64,000 bases of DNA from positions 2,912,032 through 2,976,031 of the forward strand of contig NZ_CP043006.1 in the NCBI RefSeq assembly GCF_008086345.1, in the 5' to 3' direction. Shown in pieces: positions 59,599 through 64,000 of this stretch (the first letter of the stretch is position 1; the number at the start of each line of letters is the position of its first letter). The notes under the pieces were generated by a model. It saw only the letters and a list, made by a program, of their open reading frames with translations. It was not told where the DNA came from and searched no databases. A program made the position numbers and the translations under genes. The DNA comes from Chitinophaga sp. XS-30. Its GTDB lineage: Bacteria > Bacteroidota > Bacteroidia > Chitinophagales > Chitinophagaceae.

Positions 59599-59667
59599 AA
59601 TTTTTTTTGAAATGGATTGGGGAGTTCTGACCCCGATCTTGTCTTACTATTAATCACCCTTTGTGAC

Positions 59668-60747
59668 ATGCAGGAGCAACGCTTTTATTATTTGATCAGC
59701 CGGATCTTATCGGGAGAGGCAAATGAGCCGGAAAAGGCTGAATTGCAGCAACTTGTCGATGAGGATGAGGGTTTGCGGATATTATACCGCGAGCTATTTC
59801 CGGGTACTGACAACGGGAGGGAAGAAAATGCGGATGCCCTGCTGGCCTATACTACGCATTATACGAAAATGCAGATAGCGGGACTGTTTGAGGAGACGCC
59901 GGTCCCCGAACCGGAAACCGGCCGCCGATGGCGGAAAGGCAGCCTTTGGGCGGCCGCGGCCGTATGCATAGGGATAGCTGTAGCAGGATGGTGGTTTTGG
60001 AACGGGAGTGCCGGAGAAAAGAAAAACCTGGCCAGCCGGGAGGTAAAAACGCTCAAAGGTTCACAATCCTATCTTACCCTGCCGGACGGAACGGAAGTTT
60101 GGCTGAATGCCAACAGCAAGATCGTTTATGATGATGATTTCAACGTATCAGACCGGCATGTGACCCTGACCGGCGAAGCCTATTTCCAGGTAGCGAAGAA
60201 CGAGAACAAACCTTTTGTTATCCGTGCCGGAGGGTTGAAAGTAAGGGTGCTTGGCACCGTATTCAACGTCAGATCTTATCCCGACGAGCAAAATATAGAA
60301 ACCACTCTGGTCAGCGGCTCTGTGGAGATCACGCTGGACGACCAGCCCGGCAATACCATTCAGCTGAAACCCGGGGAAAAACTCAGTGTGCACAACAGGC
60401 AGAATGTGGACTACATTGCCACACGGCACCTGAAAGACAGCCTGGAAACTACCGGCGCACCATTATTGCTGCTCAGCAAAATGAAGGTCAATCCGGATGA
60501 CAGCACATTGATCGATGCCGCATGGAAAGAAGGGAAACTGGTGTTTGACGGGGAAAATTTCGGCAAAGTAGCCTCCAAGATCGAGAAATGGTACAATGTC
60601 ACTATTGTAGTGGAAAACGAAAATCTCTATACAACAAGTTTTACAGGTGTGTTCGGCAAAAAAACACTGACCACGGTATTAAGCACACTGCAGGCAACCG
60701 GCAAACTAACGTACCGCCAGGAGAATGATACGGTGTACGTACGATGA
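59668..60747 (+). CDS. FecR-family anti-sigma factor
   Basis: ATG 59668 (MQEQRFYYLISRILSGEANEPEKAE) starts the cytosolic anti-sigma segment. One membrane helix follows near residues 92-111 (SLWAAAAVCIGIAVAGWWFW), then the periplasmic FecR domain (VKTLKGSQSYLTLPDGTEVWLNANSKIVY; LTGEAYFQVAKNENKPFVI; VLGTVFNVRSY) and a C-terminal DUF4974 domain (LVFDGENFGKVASKIEKWYNV; FGKKTLTTVLSTLQATGKLTY). The 359-residue protein would receive a signal from the STN domain of the next gene product and release the sigma factor. Confidence 0.94.
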   Translation: MQEQRFYYLISRILSGEANEPEKAELQQLVDEDEGLRILYRELFPGTDNGREENADALLAYTTHYTKMQIAGLFEETPVPEPETGRRWRKGSLWAAAAVCIGIAVAGWWFWNGSAGEKKNLASREVKTLKGSQSYLTLPDGTEVWLNANSKIVYDDDFNVSDRHVTLTGEAYFQVAKNENKPFVIRAGGLKVRVLGTVFNVRSYPDEQNIETTLVSGSVEITLDDQPGNTIQLKPGEKLSVHNRQNVDYIATRHLKDSLETTGAPLLLLSKMKVNPDDSTLIDAAWKEGKLVFDGENFGKVASKIEKWYNVTIVVENENLYTTSFTGVFGKKTLTTVLSTLQATGKLTYRQENDTVYVR

Positions 60748-60842
60748 TAAACTGATAATTAATTTGCTAAACTAATCTCACGTTACCACATGAATCGAAC
60801 GACAACAATGAAGATCAACTGAAATCAGCCGTAAAAAAGGAA

Positions 60843-60864
60843 GGAGAATGTTGACGCATTCTCC
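60843..60864 (+). other. Stem-loop between FecR and STN-SusC genes
   Basis: GGAGAATG (60843-60850) and CATTCTCC (60857-60864) form a perfect 8-bp stem with a 6-nt loop, flanked by partly complementary GGAA/TTCC. No T-run follows, so it is more likely an RNA processing, stability or attenuation element than a terminator. Confidence 0.45.
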
Positions 60865-60950
60865 ATTCCTGCGGCAATGCTAGATGTAACGGCTTTCCCC
60901 GTGTTAAAGGAAAGGGGCAGCCATTTTTTACACAACCTAACACCAAAAGT

Positions 60951-63900
60951 ATGAAAAAATTGAGACTAGGTCCGGCGCCAGGGTCCGGGATACCTGTCAT
61001 TCCACTTGTCAAGCTCCTGCTCATGATGAAATTGACTGCCATTATTATTTGTATGTGCTCCATACAATCATTTGCCCTGACCGCGTACTCGCAGGAAACG
61101 GTCTCGCTGAACCTGAAGCAGACCTCCCTGAAAAAAGTACTGAAGGCTATCGAGCGGCAGACCTCCGTTCATTTCGTTTACAACGATGAAATGCTGCAGA
61201 AAGAAGCGCTGGTAGATGTAGCGGTAAAAAATAAAGCCTGGACGGAAACCGTCAGCCAGCTGTTAAGGAATACCGGCCTGAGCTACAAACAGGTAGATGA
61301 TAACCTGGTGGTGATCACTTCCGCAACCAGCAGAACTATTGTGTACCAGACGCAGGTGCGCGGAAAGGTGCTCGGGCCTGACCGGCAGCCGCTTCCGGGG
61401 GTGACCATACTGGAAAAAGGGACTTCCAACGGCACGACTTCGAACGAAGAAGGGGACTTTACCCTTACCGTGGAAAATGATTCGGCTATACTGGTCTTTA
61501 AATACATCGGTTTTGCCACCCGGGAAATTCCGGCGGCCGCTGCCTCCACAACCATTGTGCTGGCAGAGGACAATACTGCGCTGAGCGAAGTGGTGGTGGT
61601 AGGGTATGGTACCCAGAAAGCCGCGAACCTTACCGGCGCTGTGGCCACCGTATCCGCCAAAACATTGGAAAGCCGCCCGCTGGTGAACCTGGCGCAGGGC
61701 CTACAGGGTACTTTGCCCGGATTGAACGTTTCCCTGGGGAACGGGGCTCCGGGGCAGGGGGCTTCTTTTAACCTGAGAGGGACCACCTCTCTGAATGGGG
61801 GCGGCCCATTGGTGCTGGTGGACGGTGTGGTGATGGACCCTAACCTCATCAATCCCGATGATGTTGAGAATGTAACCGTATTGAAAGATGCGGCTTCCGC
61901 TGCTATATATGGTGGCCGTGCCGCTTATGGCGTGATCCTTATCACCACCAAAAGCGGTAAACCGGGAAAAGTGAATATCAGTTATTCCGGTAATTATACC
62001 GTTGCGCGGCCCACCCGTTTGCCGGAGTACCTCAACGGTTCCCAGTATATCAATATGTTCCGAGATGCCGCGCGCAGAGCCGGCGGGAATAGCTATAACT
62101 ATACGGATCAGGATTCTATCCTCGCTGCGCAGCACCTGGCGGACCCCGCCAACAATCCGGCGGTTTATGTCGACCCCGACAGACCTAACCGCTACCGCTA
62201 CGTGGGCAGCACAGACTGGATAGATGTACTGTATCCCGGTTATCAGCCCCAGCAGCAACATAATATTTCCCTCTCCGGAGGCGAAGGCAAAACAACCTAT
62301 GCCGCCAGCCTGGGTTATTTTAACCAGAGCGGCATGCTGGAAGAAGCCGATCAGGATTTCAGGCGTTATAATGCCACCATCCGGCTGACCAACAAGACGA
62401 CCGACTGGCTGGACCTCAATTTCAAGGCCAGCCTGAACCGTACCACGCTGAATACGCCCAATGGCACCCAGTTCGTAGACGAAACCTCACAGACCTGGTC
62501 TTTCATTCCTACAGATCTTACGCCGCTGATGCCGGTCTATCACCCTGACGGCAATTTTTCCGGACAGGGCAACTACACCAATATGATCGCGCTGATGAAG
62601 CTGAATGGCCGCCAGAAATACGATATCAATGACTTTTGGCTGACCGGCGGTTTTGTGATCAGACCGGTGAAGAACGTTCGTATCGTGACGGACTACACCT
62701 GGAACGGATATTTTTATAACAAAACACAGCATTACAAGGCATTCAATGAATACGGTGTTGATGGCGCGCTGCTCGGCACTTACCCCTGGACAACGCCCAG
62801 CCGCCTGTTCCAGACCAACAGCAGCGACAGCTATTACGCGCTCAATTCCTATGCGGAATATGAAAATACGTTCGGCGCCAAACACTACCTGAAAGCCATG
62901 GTGGGTTACAATGAAGAGTTGAAGCAGAACAGGAGCTTCGGCGTTACCGCGCGTAACCTGATCGATCCTACCCTGCCCAGCCTCGTGCCGCATAACGACC
63001 AGAACCCGGCATTGACAGCCGCTCAATCGGAATGGGCTGTAAGCGGTTCCTTCTTCCGCCTCAACTATATCTATGCGGATAAATACCTGCTGGAAGTGAA
63101 CGGCCGCTATGACGGTACTTCCCGTTTCCGCCGGGGCAACCGCTATCTGTTCGCACCTTCCGTATCTGCAGGATGGCGCATTTCACAAGAAAAATTCTTT
63201 GAGCCGCTCACCCGCTATGTGAATGATCTGAAGATCAGAGGTTCCTACGGTACATTGGGCAACCAGTTCACCGACTCCAATTATCCTTACATCGCTACGA
63301 TGCCGGTGGGGCAGACGGGGTATATCTTTAATGATAACCTGACCGGTCCGTATGTTGGCGCACCGGGACTGGTGAACCCACAGTTCACCTGGGAAAAGGT
63401 TACAACCCGGAACATCGGTGTGGATGCGGTTTTCCTGAATAACAGGCTGGTGCTGAATTTTGACAAATATACCAGGACAACGAAAGATATGCTGGCATCC
63501 TCCGCTCCATTGCCCGGCATCATTGGTGTGGCACCTCCTTCCAGCAATGCGGTGGATATGAAAACAGATGGATGGGAACTGATGCTGAACTGGAAGGACC
63601 AGGTGACAAAAGACTTCAGCTACAGTGTAGGCTTCAACCTGTCTGATTATACCGCTACCATCACCAAATATGATCTGAACCCTTCCGGTCTTATCAGCGA
63701 CTACTATGTTGGCGCCAAGATCAATGAAGTATGGGGGTACACTACCGCCGGCTATTTCCAGTCTGAAGATGAAGTGACCAAATCAGCTTCCCAGCGCGGT
63801 ATCTGGGGCGGGCAATGGCTGCCCGGCGATATCCGCTATGTGGATCTGGACGGTGACGGCAATATCACGCAGGGGGACAATACGCTGGCTAACCCCGGAG

Positions 63901-64000
63901 ACCGCCGCATTATCGGCAATACCACGCCCAGGTATCAGTTTGGCCTGAACCTCGGCGCGGAATACAAAGGCTTCGACGCCACCGTATTCTTCCAGGGCAC
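60951..64000 (+). CDS. STN-domain SusC/RagA TonB-dependent transporter (partial, 3' end beyond window)
   Basis: The frame starts at ATG 60951 and stays open to the right edge (about 1016 codons visible). After a long N-terminus and signal region (MMKLTAIIICMCSIQSFAL) comes an STN secretin/TonB short N-terminal domain (SLNLKQTSLKKVLKAIERQ to VDDNLVVIT). A carboxypeptidase-regulatory-like domain follows, then a TonB box region LSEVVVVGYGTQ, the plug (NLAQGLQGTLPGLNV; PLVLVDGVV; TVLKDAASAAIYGGRA) and most of the barrel. The STN domain contacts FecR, so substrate arrival can switch on the ECF sigma factor. A SusD gene is expected just outside the window. Confidence 0.93.
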   Translation, partial: MKKLRLGPAPGSGIPVIPLVKLLLMMKLTAIIICMCSIQSFALTAYSQETVSLNLKQTSLKKVLKAIERQTSVHFVYNDEMLQKEALVDVAVKNKAWTETVSQLLRNTGLSYKQVDDNLVVITSATSRTIVYQTQVRGKVLGPDRQPLPGVTILEKGTSNGTTSNEEGDFTLTVENDSAILVFKYIGFATREIPAAAASTTIVLAEDNTALSEVVVVGYGTQKAANLTGAVATVSAKTLESRPLVNLAQGLQGTLPGLNVSLGNGAPGQGASFNLRGTTSLNGGGPLVLVDGVVMDPNLINPDDVENVTVLKDAASAAIYGGRAAYGVILITTKSGKPGKVNISYSGNYTVARPTRLPEYLNGSQYINMFRDAARRAGGNSYNYTDQDSILAAQHLADPANNPAVYVDPDRPNRYRYVGSTDWIDVLYPGYQPQQQHNISLSGGEGKTTYAASLGYFNQSGMLEEADQDFRRYNATIRLTNKTTDWLDLNFKASLNRTTLNTPNGTQFVDETSQTWSFIPTDLTPLMPVYHPDGNFSGQGNYTNMIALMKLNGRQKYDINDFWLTGGFVIRPVKNVRIVTDYTWNGYFYNKTQHYKAFNEYGVDGALLGTYPWTTPSRLFQTNSSDSYYALNSYAEYENTFGAKHYLKAMVGYNEELKQNRSFGVTARNLIDPTLPSLVPHNDQNPALTAAQSEWAVSGSFFRLNYIYADKYLLEVNGRYDGTSRFRRGNRYLFAPSVSAGWRISQEKFFEPLTRYVNDLKIRGSYGTLGNQFTDSNYPYIATMPVGQTGYIFNDNLTGPYVGAPGLVNPQFTWEKVTTRNIGVDAVFLNNRLVLNFDKYTRTTKDMLASSAPLPGIIGVAPPSSNAVDMKTDGWELMLNWKDQVTKDFSYSVGFNLSDYTATITKYDLNPSGLISDYYVGAKINEVWGYTTAGYFQSEDEVTKSASQRGIWGGQWLPGDIRYVDLDGDGNITQGDNTLANPGDRRIIGNTTPRYQFGLNLGAEYKGFDATVFFQG

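Overview
The window looks like chromosomal DNA of a Bacteroidota member close to Chitinophaga/Chitinophagaceae. This is inferred from three SusC-type transporters (two with SusD partners), an ECF sigma/FecR/STN-SusC signalling set, LytS/LytTR regulators, TAnnTTTG-type -7 promoter elements, weak ribosome binding sites and a moderately high GC content. I see no rRNA, tRNA, CRISPR array, phage gene or transposase.

Layout. 1-2119: end of a glutaryl-CoA dehydrogenase-like gene, a small YciI-domain protein and pyrF. 2237-4523: an exported TIM-barrel sugar isomerase/epimerase and a Tat-type Gfo/Idh/MocA oxidoreductase. 4563-17448: a divergent DeoR regulator and a long operon, SusC-SusD-YdcF-like-tandem EEP protein-MurQ-ceramidase-like protein-BadF-type sugar kinase. 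It reads as a locus for taking up and using N-acetylmuramic acid or a muropeptide. 17357-22241: PaiB, Mrp, a small carboxypeptidase-regulatory-like protein, 3-hydroxybutyryl-CoA dehydrogenase, an AraC regulator and a zinc-ribbon protein. 22497-28992: a ROK regulator with a SusC/SusD pair and no enzymes. 29099-35824: an aldo/keto reductase, then a LacI-controlled galacturonate module (GH105, UxaB, UxaC).

35832-41685 (minus strand) is the most striking block. egtB and egtD of ergothioneine synthesis lie behind an overlapping trio: a flavoprotein disulfide reductase, an ABC ATPase and a permease/binding-protein fusion resembling the EgtUV ergothioneine importer. The binding domain of the fusion appears circularly permuted. 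A 45-bp tandem repeat covers the start of the first gene of the trio.

42276-47621: siroheme methyltransferase with a Crp/Fnr-type regulator, a Bcr/CflA-type exporter, two lineage-type hypothetical genes and a sulfatase. 47801-54039: an alpha-galactosidase-like enzyme, a LytS/LytTR pair, a fatty acid hydroxylase/sterol desaturase and an acyl-CoA dehydrogenase with a long N-terminal extension. 54206-58894: fucose utilisation (FucP-like symporter, GH95 alpha-L-fucosidase, esterase). 59044-64000: ECF sigma factor, FecR anti-sigma factor and an STN-domain SusC transporter that runs off the right edge.

Most intergenic regions are short. The three long ones (5313-5802, 31103-31752, 41686-42275) carry inverted or direct repeats that look like operators, hairpins or remnants.
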